The notes beneath the pieces were generated by a model that was not told where the DNA came from, searched no databases, and saw nothing but the letters and a program-made list of their open reading frames with translations. Positions 54,941 to 62,763 of a DNA stretch of 64,000 bases are shown here, piece by piece. Within the stretch, counting starts at the first letter, position 1, and every line of letters begins with the position of its first letter. This stretch comes from an uncultured Cyclobacteriaceae bacterium (GTDB lineage: Bacteria > Bacteroidota > Bacteroidia > Cytophagales > Cyclobacteriaceae): positions 124,001 to 188,000 of the forward strand of contig CANLOE010000001.1 in assembly GCA_947492745.1 (NCBI GenBank), in the 5' to 3' direction. The position numbers and the translations under genes are program-made.

Positions 54941-55552
54941 ATGGCTTTTAATTTATTGAAAAAAAAATCGCCGGAAGATATTTTTTGGGAGTGGTTCGCA
55001 CAACGGGCGGAGCACTATTATAACTCGGCCACGAATGGAGATGAGCTTTTTGCTGCTTTGTACCAACAGCTGGGCAAAATAGACGAGCATCTTATTTTTG
55101 AGTTCGGTCCTATCAACGAACTAGAGGAGCGGGAGATGGTCATTTCCGCCAATGGTGTAAAAGAGATTTTCCCCAAGGTCACGGCCTTGATAGAAAAGGC
55201 ACCGGACTTGGCCAAGTGGAAGTTCATTGCTTTCCGTCAGCGTCTGCCCGAACTGGAGCAGGTCATGTACAACGATATCCATATTTACTATGACGATGTC
55301 TACTTCCGCTTTGCCAAGGATTTCGGTAAGATAGGTCTCGAAGTACACATGAGAGGCTATGATAGCAATAATCCCGATCATGACACCCTCACCTATATAC
55401 TACTCGATCAGGTGCTGGGAGAGTATGATACCGAAATGAAACTGAGCCGTGTGGAAGTCACCGCATTGGACCCTGAGGATATCGACAGCCTGTTTCCCCT
55501 GAAAGAACTTCCCATAATCGTTGATAACTATATCAAAGAGTTTCACAACTGA
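54941..55552 (+). CDS. Uncharacterised Bacteroidota protein
   Basis: 203 residues from ATG 54941; the open frame runs back to 54842 but the first 33 codons look non-coding. The protein is soluble and acidic: SPEDIFWEWFAQRAEHYY, HLIFEFGPINELEEREMVISANGVKEIFPKVTALIEKAP, WKFIAFRQRLPELEQ and a C-terminal ELPIIVDNYIKEFHN. No signal peptide. It has the look of a widespread cytosolic family (DUF695-like layout is a guess). Single gene. Confidence 0.75.
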   Translation: MAFNLLKKKSPEDIFWEWFAQRAEHYYNSATNGDELFAALYQQLGKIDEHLIFEFGPINELEEREMVISANGVKEIFPKVTALIEKAPDLAKWKFIAFRQRLPELEQVMYNDIHIYYDDVYFRFAKDFGKIGLEVHMRGYDSNNPDHDTLTYILLDQVLGEYDTEMKLSRVEVTALDPEDIDSLFPLKELPIIVDNYIKEFHN

Positions 55553-55619
55553 TCATGATGGATATCGCACTTTGGCAAAGTCACTCAAAAAAAGACTTGG
55601 AAGGGCCAAAAACCTTTAA

Positions 55620-55788
55620 ACCCAAATCGATCGATAGGATTTCGTCATGAGAACATAAAGTACACTGAAATCAGTGGTTTAGGTGAGGGGGCTTTTGTAT
55701 CACTAAGGTGACGCACCTACGTAGTGTAAAACCGCTGATCTTGAAACAATTTATGTTCGGAACAGGAAGGCTATTGACCATTTTGGGT
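55620..55788 (-). repeat. Foldback element, family D (copy D4)
   Basis: 169 bases, ACCCAAATCGATCG to GACCATTTTGGGT, TAA on both sides (55617-55619 and 55789-55791). Confidence 0.9.
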
Positions 55789-55876
55789 TAATTTCGCTAT
55801 AAAGTAAAAAGCATTGACCTCTTTGATAGGTGCGTAATATCCTTGATAGATAACTTCCTGAAAGGTTGGGGCCTAC

Positions 55877-55920
55877 TACAAACTTATATTTTAGATGTCG
55901 CATTTCTTGCTGTTCATTTT
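55877..55920 (+). repeat. Left-end fragment of a family A element
   Basis: TACAAACTTATATTTTAGATG and a stretch ending TGTTCATTTTA match the left part of family A with changes. The full copy A10 begins right after it, so two elements are in tandem, or A10 entered an older one. Confidence 0.6.
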
Positions 55921-55921
55921 A

Positions 55922-56081
55922 TACCAACTTAGCTTTTAAAATCGCCTATCTTTCTGTTTATTTTGCTTCACTCTGCGTGGACAATCCTCGGGATAGCACT
56001 GCTATCCCTGCGGGTCTCGCCTTGATTGATACTAAAATGACCCGCGCAATCTTATGCGACATTGGAAACCCAAATTTGTAT
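55922..56081 (+). repeat. Foldback element, family A (copy A10)
   Basis: 160 bases from TACCAACTTAGC to CAAATTTGTAT, TA at 55920-55921 on the left; the right flank GA differs from the usual TA. Confidence 0.88.
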
Positions 56082-56123
56082 GACTGATTTTTTATAATTT
56101 AGGCTGAAACCATTCTGCCCGTA

Positions 56124-56745
56124 ATGCCCAAGAACAAATCGATACCTACAGGTCTGCACAAAGCGAAGTCCAGAGCACATCAACTTCATTCAGACCCAAA
56201 AAAAGTCAAATGGATTATTTTTTCGGACCTGCATCGGGGATTCGCGATGGAGCAGACGACTTCCTCATCTGTGAAGATACTTATCTCAATGCACTAAACC
56301 CGAATCATGCATTGGAAAATCTACTACAGATCTAAATAGCTGCAAACCGGTCGTTGCACTAAGCTAAGCTTTTTGAATTCACCATAGCGGTGCTATGCTA
56401 AACCCAATAAAACTTCCTGATTTATTGCTATTTAAATCCTCGTTACGAAGTCCCTACGCATGATCCGGGTTAAAAAACCAAGGAAACAGCCAAGCTCTGC
56501 AAGCACGGGAGATCCAGCGGCTACTGGAGAACATCGACGATAGTGCTACTTCACTGGACATCGAGGAAGAACATAAGCGGCCCTGTTATTTCAATACAGG
56601 CTGTTGTTCTTTTTCGGATGGCGACATCACAGGGGTCGAAATCTCCGATGGGAAAATTGCACTGGTCAGATGGAAAAAAGGCAAAAACAAAAAAACCATT
56701 CTAGAACCGGAAGACTTAAAGCTACTCTTGCACAAGCTGAGCTGA
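56124..56745 (+). pseudogene. Metallophosphoesterase gene remnant interrupted by element E6
   Basis: An N-terminal part starts ATG 56124 and reads to KVKWIIFSDLHRG, the calcineurin-type metal motif. After a one-base frameshift it goes on as IRDGADDFLICEDTYLNAL up to 56297. E6 follows, then the C-terminal part NQGNSQALQAREIQRLLEN to HKLS with TGA 56743-56745. Removing E6 with one TAA joins both parts in one frame (NALKNQG). The catalytic middle of the family is absent, so a deletion took place as well. Not a working gene. Confidence 0.75.
56298..56470 (+). repeat. Foldback element, family E (copy E6), inside a pseudogene
   Basis: 173 bases, ACCCGAATCATGC to GCATGATCCGGGT, TAA on both sides (56295-56297 and 56471-56473). 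Central palindrome CATAGC-GGT-GCTATG. A short duplication (GCTAAGCT) is inside. Confidence 0.92.
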
Positions 56746-56814
56746 TAATTTCATAGGGGTCCAACATAGCCACTGATTTATGCGCCGGACCGAGCTTCCG
56801 GACATGAGCCTTCT

Positions 56815-57279
56815 TTACCTTCTGAACTTGATGGGTTCATGATGGTCTACGGCCACTCGAAAGGGGACCCCACGAAAACTGGCCTTGATATAGCCTTCAT
56901 AGTGCGTATCGAATTGTTTCCCGCTCAAGAAACCGAATATATTGTTCAAGAGACCCGCATCTTTGATATTGAACTTTACCTCAAGTGGAACGGAAAACTC
57001 GGCCAAAGGTGGGATTCTAACGTTTTTTTCCTGATTGACTTTGGCAATTTTCTTCCCTTCCAGGGATACATCGATGTCCACGCCCCTGAGCTTCATGCCC
57101 ACAGTATTGGGATTGAAAAAATAAGCATTTGCTTTCATATAGGCATTCGTCCCTTCCACCTTGGTCAGAGTTACATCACGAATATCCTTGAACTCGATAT
57201 CTTTGTCCGGTCGGGTACAGGAGACCCCGGTAATAAGGAGTAGAAATAAAAGAAAGGTATAGAGACGGTACTTCATCAT
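56815..57279 (-). CDS. LEA14-like (WHy domain) lipoprotein
   Basis: 154 residues; lipobox LITGVSC gives a lipidated Cys near 21. The rest is a LEA type 2 / WHy beta-sandwich: AYMKANAYFFNPNTVGMKLRGVDIDVSLEGKKIA and PPLAEFSVPLEVKFNI. Such proteins are exported and linked to stress or surface binding; the role is unknown. It lies between two broken genes and appears intact. Confidence 0.87.
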   Translation of the reverse strand: MMKYRLYTFLLFLLLITGVSCTRPDKDIEFKDIRDVTLTKVEGTNAYMKANAYFFNPNTVGMKLRGVDIDVSLEGKKIAKVNQEKNVRIPPLAEFSVPLEVKFNIKDAGLLNNIFGFLSGKQFDTHYEGYIKASFRGVPFRVAVDHHEPIKFRR

Positions 57280-57282
57280 ACA

Positions 57283-57325
57283 ATTATACTCAAGAAAAGT
57301 GAAATGAGAAACCTGATGAGTCCAT
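57283..57325. repeat. Left-end fragment of a family F element
   Basis: ATTATACTCAAGAAAAGTG and AAATGAGAAACCT match the start of family F; the rest is missing. Confidence 0.5.
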
Positions 57326-57398
57326 CAATTCTGTGAACACAGGTGTCGTATCGGTCTGATGGGAGTATGGAGACTGCCCTGACTGTATTTTTCCCTAT

Positions 57399-58410
57399 CT
57401 ACCCCTTGGAAAATGTGCCGGTATCTATGTTGGGAATGACCTTCGGTGCATTCTTATAATACAACTTCCACAGCACCTCACCGCTGAGGCCGAGACCGTA
57501 CACCTTCCAGTAGGCATGGTACTTTTTATAATCCCAAAACAATCAATAGTCTTCCTATTCCGAACATAAATGGCCTCAAGATCAGCAGTTTTATGCTGCG
57601 CAGGTTTTACACCTTAGTGATACAAAAGCCCCCTCACCCAAACCACTGATTTCAGTGTACTTTATGCCCTCATCACAAAATCCTATTGATCATTTTGGGA
57701 TAATAGGGGAAGTATTCGTCTTCGGTCTCCAATACCCTAAAATAGGTGGAGTACTGTTCGGGCTTCCATAAATCTTTACCGAACATGACCCTATCCTGGT
57801 ATTTGGTCAGAAATAGGCCCGCCATTTTCGGCTACCGGCCCAGCTCTGCGATGACAGTACCTATCTCGGTATACATATTGGGCATTTCATCGAGTAGTTC
57901 GCCGAGCTTTTGTAGATTGTTTGCATACCGGCCTAGATGCGTATTGATGAACTTGGTGTCCTTATACTTTCCGAACACCCGATGCTGTTCATCGATAATC
58001 TGCTGCCAAGGTGCAGGATCGGTATCGGTTCGTTTTCTGTTCGGTCGGACCTTTAAACGCTCGTTATGCTCATCGTGGTCATCCCAGAAGGGAGTGGGGT
58101 CGGCGGCATGCATGAGTACAAGCATACCCAATTCTCCACACTTTGTCCATATTCTCCCCAATCGAGAGTCGTCTATCGGTACTCTGTTTCCTATATTGTC
58201 CTTGACACGCAGCCCTAGACTTTTATAAATTTTGAGACCGTTGGCACCGTTCCTTGCATCTTCTTCCAGCTGCCTCAGGGCATTTTCCTCCCAGTCCGTT
58301 TCTCCGATACCTGCAAAAGATATGTCCGTGAACAGAATGAATCTTTTGGGGTAATGGCTTGTAGTAAATAAGGGTAAGTGCGATTCGGTAGTATCCCATC
58401 ATCCATAGTA
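57399..58410 (-). pseudogene. Amidohydrolase-family gene, broken by element D5, a nonsense codon and 5' loss
   Basis: Minus-strand frame with HYPKRFILFTDISFAG, EEDARNGANGLKIYKSLGL, GMLVLMHAADPTPFWDDH, FINTHLGRYANNL and, past D5, KKYHAYWKVYGLGLSGEVL to the stop at 57399-57401. It is a TIM-barrel metal-dependent hydrolase. Three defects are seen: a TAG in place of a codon after ELGR (near 57830), element D5 inside codons FPYY/KKY, and no start beyond about 58410. If D5 and one TTA are removed, the frame is continuous across the site (FPYYKKYHAYW). Confidence 0.88.
57532..57700 (+). repeat. Foldback element, family D (copy D5), inside the amidohydrolase gene
   Basis: 169 bases, TCCCAAAACAATC to GATCATTTTGGGA, flanked by TAA (57529-57531 and 57701-57703). 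The flanking coding sequence proves a three-base target duplication (TTA in the gene's direction). Confidence 0.95.
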
Positions 58411-58628
58411 TAGATGATGTATACACTACTCCCTGCGCTATTGAGCCTCTTTTGTTTTCGAAGGACATTTCATTCCGGCACACTTATTGTAAATCTACCA
58501 TTGAACTTCATCACTATACAAAACAACTCTCGCTTCTCAGCGTGCCAATATATATCTGAGGTCATCCAACAAGGATGGCCTCTTTTTTTATCCCCTATTC
58601 TGCCTCGGCACTTTATCATGAGGACTTA

Positions 58629-58780
58629 TACAAATTTGGGTTTCAACTGTCGTATAAGATTGCGCGGGTCATTTTAGTATCAATCGAGGCGAGAACCGCA
58701 GGGATAGCAGCGCTATGGTAAATTCGAAAACACATTCAGCCCAAAATGACCAATAGCCTTCCTATTCCGAACATAAATTG
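58629..58780. repeat. Mosaic of foldback elements (truncated A11 joined to E- and D-type pieces)
   Basis: 58629-58716 is the start of a family A element, changing at the core CGCTATGG to an E-like arm (AAATTCGAAAACACATTC), then to a D-type left end (CCCAAAATGACCAATAGCC) at 58739. The joins fall in shared core or terminal motifs. Confidence 0.75.
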
Positions 58781-58888
58781 TACTGATTTCAGCTATTTTT
58801 AAGGCCCCAATAGGTTTTCAAACCGAAGGTTCATGAACACCGATGAGATAAAACCGGACAGTGAACTAGATCACAGAGTCCGGATTCA

Positions 58889-59018
58889 ACCCGGATTATG
58901 TATCAAACCTTAGTTATGAGGGTTTAAAAAGCAATAAATCAGGGCGTTTTATCGGATTCACTTTACTGATTTTCAGCTATTTAAGACCGCAATAGAAGGG
59001 CTAATGCATGATGCGGGT
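58889..59018 (-). repeat. Foldback element, short family E (copy E7, core deleted)
   Basis: 130 bases, ACCCGGATTATG to GCATGATGCGGGT; lacks the central palindrome exactly as E3 does. Confidence 0.8.
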
Positions 59019-59158
59019 TCAACTATAATTTCTGTCGGAGCGGTCGCTAATTGTCTCGTGGGTGTCCCAATGCCGACAGCTGCTATCGCCCATTCTGCCT
59101 ATTCTTGTAATTCCCATTTTACAGAAAATAATATGCCTATACGCGCTTTTTATGCATC

Positions 59159-59305
59159 ATGGGCGCGTCGTGCAAGATAATAGCAGTATATTTCGGTCTT
59201 AAAACTTTCGTTTCACTCAGTACGGCCCTGAAGGCCTCCCGGCATCCGAACTATCATGAGAAAGGGGACAGTGCCTACACGGACATAGCGGTAGGTTCGG
59301 CATGA
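59159..59305 (+). other. Short open frame, possible gene fragment
   Basis: 48 codons (ATG 59159 to TGA 59303-59305) with protein-like tail SRHPNYHEKGDSAYTDIAVGSA split over no domain I know. It may be the end of a lost gene. Nothing else is seen in 59019-59343. Confidence 0.25.
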
Positions 59306-59343
59306 ACTGAGACAGTATCAATCAAACTTAATCAATTGTATTT

Positions 59344-60315
59344 ATGGAGTCTTATTTGGAAACCACTAAGAATGTATACAAAGCAGCAGCAGAACAGCCC
59401 GATGTAGGATTATGCTGCACCACAACCCCCATCTGGCAACTCCCCGGTCTGGACATCCCCAAGATAATGCAGGAAATGAATTATGGTTGTGGCAGTACGG
59501 TCAATCCTCGCGATCTGGTCAATGATCCCACCATATTGTATGTCGGTGTCGGTGGTGGTATGGAATTATTGCAATTCGCTTACTTCAGCCGTAAAAAAGG
59601 GGGGGTAGTCGGTGTGGATGTGGTAGACGAAATGCTAACAGCTAGCCGAGAAAATTTTAAAGTCGCGGAAGCGCAGAACTCTTGGTTCAATAGCGACTTC
59701 GTTACCCTGAAACAAGGCGATGCACTGGACCTGCCCGTAGAGGACAATAGCATCGATGTAGCAGCACAGAACTGTCTCTTCAACATCTTTAAGAAGGAAG
59801 AACTGAAAAAAGCCCTACAGGAAATGTACCGCGTACTCAAACCCCACGGCCGATTGGTACTTTCCGACCCTATCTGTGAGCAGGACATGCCCCAACAGCT
59901 CAAAGACGACGAACGTCTGCGTGCCTTATGCCTCAGTGGCGCTTTACCTTTACAGGAATATATCAAAATGATTACCGATATCGGATTCGGTACGGTAGAA
60001 GTCCGGGCCAAAAGACCTTATCGTATACTGGCACCTTCCGCTTATGATACCCAAGAGCAGATCTATATCGAAAGTGTCGAAGTATGCGCCATCAAAGACC
60101 CCATGCCAGATGACGGACCTTGTGTGTTCACTGGGAAAACCGCTATCTATTTTGGCCAGGAAGAGTACTTTGATGACCAAAAAGGACATGTGCTGATGCC
60201 CAACCAACCTTTGGCCGTATGTGATAAGACTGCCGGTGCCCTTGGCGACCTGGGCAAAGAGGATATCTATATTTCCGAGTCTACTTATTTTTACGATGGA
60301 GGCGGTTGCTGCTAA
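59344..60315 (+). CDS. arsM: Arsenite methyltransferase, arsenosugar-pathway type
   Basis: 323 residues. The SAM site is ILYVGVGGGMELLQFAYF (about 63-80) with VVGVDVVDEML after it. Arsenic-binding Cys are plausible at 24, 25 (VGLCC) and 49 (NYGCGST), with SDPICEQDMPQQLKDDERLRALCLSGAL further on. The N-terminus YLETTKNVYKAAAEQPDVGLCC and the C-terminus ending DGGGCC are features of the ArsM type that works with the radical SAM enzyme ArsS in arsenosugar synthesis. No arsS is within the window. It methylates As(III) with SAM and thiols. Confidence 0.9.
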   Translation: MESYLETTKNVYKAAAEQPDVGLCCTTTPIWQLPGLDIPKIMQEMNYGCGSTVNPRDLVNDPTILYVGVGGGMELLQFAYFSRKKGGVVGVDVVDEMLTASRENFKVAEAQNSWFNSDFVTLKQGDALDLPVEDNSIDVAAQNCLFNIFKKEELKKALQEMYRVLKPHGRLVLSDPICEQDMPQQLKDDERLRALCLSGALPLQEYIKMITDIGFGTVEVRAKRPYRILAPSAYDTQEQIYIESVEVCAIKDPMPDDGPCVFTGKTAIYFGQEEYFDDQKGHVLMPNQPLAVCDKTAGALGDLGKEDIYISESTYFYDGGGCC

Positions 60316-60378
60316 AGTTTGTAGATAGGAATAATGGGCAAAGCAGGTACGGCTTTTGCCCATTATTCCTGAGTCTAT

Positions 60379-60642
60379 CTAGTACAGCGCTTGGCTGGAC
60401 AGCCATCCTTGTATTTTATGCCCTTCCTTATCGATGTGCATGGCATATACCCACTCCCAACGCTTTTGTAGAATAATCAGTCTGTCACCCTCTACTACCC
60501 AATTCTCCAAAGGCTTACCTACTCCCGCATAGCGGTAGAACTGTGTCTTTGTCTTTTTTACAACTCCTATGTTGAACTCACTTTTGATCAATATCATTTT
60601 TGGTATATCTACAGTACACAGAATAAGTACCAAAACTTTCAT
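60379..60642 (-). CDS. Small SH3-like domain protein
   Basis: 87 residues. The body VVEGDRLIILQKRWEWVYAMHIDKEGHKIQGWLSSQAL follows the bacterial SH3b pattern with the closing GW(L/V)SSQAL. The first residues (KVLVLILCTVDIP) are only weakly hydrophobic, so export is doubtful. Length fits a single SH3 domain. It converges with arsM and has no partner. Confidence 0.6.
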   Translation of the reverse strand: MKVLVLILCTVDIPKMILIKSEFNIGVVKKTKTQFYRYAGVGKPLENWVVEGDRLIILQKRWEWVYAMHIDKEGHKIQGWLSSQALY

Positions 60643-60846
60643 TTTGCGAACAAAAGCTTTGTAAAAGATTCGAAAACCACGAGAGAATCCATACTAGATC
60701 TTGATGAAAATCGCCCCATGATCGCAGCACATTTATCTTGAATTGATTTCGCTTATCTAAGTACAATTTTTTGACAATCAGTGGATAATGATGCATTATA
60801 CCTCTTCCTTATAAAGAAGTATGCTTCTGAGCTAAGAATGTGACGC

Positions 60847-60880
60847 GCAACGAAAAAAATCACAAACTTTTTTTCGTTGC
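60847..60880. repeat. Perfect 13-base inverted repeat
   Basis: GCAACGAAAAAAA (60847-60859), 8-base loop, TTTTTTTCGTTGC (60868-60880). It lies about 120 bases past the kinase stop. There is no T run after the stem on either strand, so it is not a standard terminator. The remaining part of 60643-60996 has no gene. Confidence 0.75.
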
Positions 60881-60996
60881 TTTTCGGTGGCAAGGCATCT
60901 TGGCCTTCGGTAATCAAGCAGTTATCGGCCGTGCCTTACCAAAGCCTAAAATGGGTTAAAACAGACAAAATGGTGAGCCAGTGGCATGTTCAGGGT

Positions 60997-62397
60997 TCAA
61001 TAACATGGAATATTCTGAAAATTGAGGGTAAACGTACTTCCTTTACCCAACACAGAGGTGACCGCTATTTTACCGGCTAGCCGATTGATGGCCTCATTGA
61101 CGATAAATAGACCTAATCCACTACCCTCCACTGTCAGGGAGGCACGGTAGAACATCTGGAAGATGTGCTGTATATCATTCTCACTCATCCCCATTCCGTT
61201 ATCTTCGACGGCAATAGTTACTTGCTGTCCATCTTTTTTGAAAAGCACTTTCACATAGGGGTTTTCCTGATCGATATTATGGTACTTGACGGCATTGGAT
61301 AGGAGGTTACCGATAATGATATTCATACGGATATAATCTGAACAAAAGAAATTTGCCTCATTTTCCTCATAGATAAACTGTATCGACTCGGCACCGGGAC
61401 CGAACCGCAGATTGGAGAGGGTGTCCGAGATAAGTTTGTTGAAATCAATACGTTCGAACTTGAGCTTCAGCTTGGAATTCTTGGTATAGGTCAGTATATC
61501 CTTGATGAGTTCGTCCAGCCTTCTGATTTTATCCTCTATCATATCAATATACTGTAATGAACTCGTCTCTTTGATGTCATGCCGCGCCAGACCCGTCAGG
61601 CCCAGGATAGAGGCTATGGGTGCCCGAAGGTCATGCGAAGTACTGTAGAGGAAACCGTCCAGGTCATTGTTGGCTTTTTTGAGTACCCTTCTCTCATCTT
61701 CCAGTAGCCAGACGACCATACTCAGACCGATAAGCCCCAATAGCAATAGGTCCAGAATGCCCAAAAAATGAAAAGGGAAAAAAATAGGTTTTCCGATGAT
61801 GACAGAGGTCACGACAACAAAGTACTGAAGCTGTTCCATACCAAAGACCACAAAAGAAGTCGCCAGTAATTTCTGACCAAAATTGCTACTGCACTTTTTA
61901 TGGGCAAAAGTGATGATTCCTGCTACGACAAAACAGATAAAGCCCAATAAGGACCTTATCCCCAAGCGTAGGAAATACCTAATATGAGCATCTGCCGCCG
62001 ATTGGCTATGGCTCAGCGTGACCACTATGGCCAGCAATGTAGCAATGGAAAGAAAAGTAATCAGGAGACGTTTTCGAAGCGCACGGCCAGAAGTAAGCTC
62101 ATAGGTACCTATCAGCAGTAGTACCAGTTGGAGGTATATGCCCATCGTTGAAATCAGGGAGGCGATGGTATACAGTGCCTGTGTAGGCAATAAGTCCGTG
62201 CGGTACAGGATAAAGGCACTCCCCAGTTGACCAAAAAAGAAAGCCAACCAGCTCCAGGCCCATAGTAATAGAAAGGAACGTTGATACTTTTTACTGTAGT
62301 AATTAAAGACCCAACCTATAAACAGGGATATGATCATTTGGGCCATATAAATCGCCAGTAATCTAGCGCTTACATCATAGAAGTCAGCGTTTTCCAT
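60997..62397 (-). CDS. Membrane sensor histidine kinase
   Basis: 466 residues from ATG 62397; a TTG at 62421 is possible but less likely. Seven to eight membrane helices fill the first 235 residues. The HisKA domain has STSHDLRAPIASILGLTGLA (His near 260) and the HATPase part has NLLSNAVKYH (N box), VEDNGMGMSENDIQHIF (G1) and GSGLGLFIVNEAINRLAG (G2). The PAS-less build with direct coupling of the membrane part to the kinase suggests sensing in or at the membrane. No response regulator is adjacent. Confidence 0.9.
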   Translation of the reverse strand: MENADFYDVSARLLAIYMAQMIISLFIGWVFNYYSKKYQRSFLLLWAWSWLAFFFGQLGSAFILYRTDLLPTQALYTIASLISTMGIYLQLVLLLIGTYELTSGRALRKRLLITFLSIATLLAIVVTLSHSQSAADAHIRYFLRLGIRSLLGFICFVVAGIITFAHKKCSSNFGQKLLATSFVVFGMEQLQYFVVVTSVIIGKPIFFPFHFLGILDLLLLGLIGLSMVVWLLEDERRVLKKANNDLDGFLYSTSHDLRAPIASILGLTGLARHDIKETSSLQYIDMIEDKIRRLDELIKDILTYTKNSKLKLKFERIDFNKLISDTLSNLRFGPGAESIQFIYEENEANFFCSDYIRMNIIIGNLLSNAVKYHNIDQENPYVKVLFKKDGQQVTIAVEDNGMGMSENDIQHIFQMFYRASLTVEGSGLGLFIVNEAINRLAGKIAVTSVLGKGSTFTLNFQNIPCY

Positions 62398-62571
62398 GGA
62401 AAGATCAAGGGCAAAATTCAAAAACTTTGTACAATATACACTTTTGTATAGAATAATTATAAATTACCCGGAAAAATGGTATGCTTGCATACTATTTTAG
62501 TAAATTAGCCTTATGCATATTTTCCTACAGAAATTCGGTAAAGTCTCTAAAATGGTTATCTTGAAGGGCAT

Positions 62572-62600
62572 AAAAAAAGCCCCCTATAAAGGAGGCTTTT
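62572..62600 (-). terminator. Terminator of tRNA-Phe
   Basis: GCCCCC and GGAGGC arms with AAAA/TTTT extensions form a hairpin with one mismatch around TATAAA, followed by T on the minus strand. It begins right behind the tRNA 3' end. Confidence 0.8.
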
Positions 62601-62603
62601 GGG

Positions 62604-62676
62604 TGGTGATGAGTGGGCTCGAACCACCGACTCACGGATTTTCAGTCCGATGCTCTACCAACTGAGCTACATCACC
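62604..62676 (-). tRNA. tRNA-Phe (GAA)
   Basis: 73 nt on the minus strand. Acceptor GGTGATG pairs with CATCACC, the D arm has AGCTCAGTTGGTAGAGC, the anticodon loop is CTGAAAA with GAA at 62643-62641, and the T loop is GGTTCGAGCC. The CCA end is not fully encoded (CCC follows the discriminator A). Confidence 0.97.
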
Positions 62677-62691
62677 GTTGTAAAGTGGATG

Positions 62692-62722
62692 CAAAAGTAT
62701 GCGAAATTTTCTAATGTGCAAA
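62692..62722 (-). promoter_or_regulatory. Canonical Bacteroidota promoter of tRNA-Phe
   Basis: On the minus strand TTTG (62722-62719), 19 bases, TActTTTG (62699-62692). Both boxes and the spacing agree with the known -33/-7 consensus. The predicted transcript starts a few bases before the tRNA. Confidence 0.85.
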
Positions 62723-62763
62723 TTAAACGGCAAAAATATTTAACAATTTATTGACTATAGCTC

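Noticed and set aside
57746-58228. 160-codon plus-strand frame
   Set aside because: Antisense of the amidohydrolase remnant, which has recognisable protein motifs on the minus strand.
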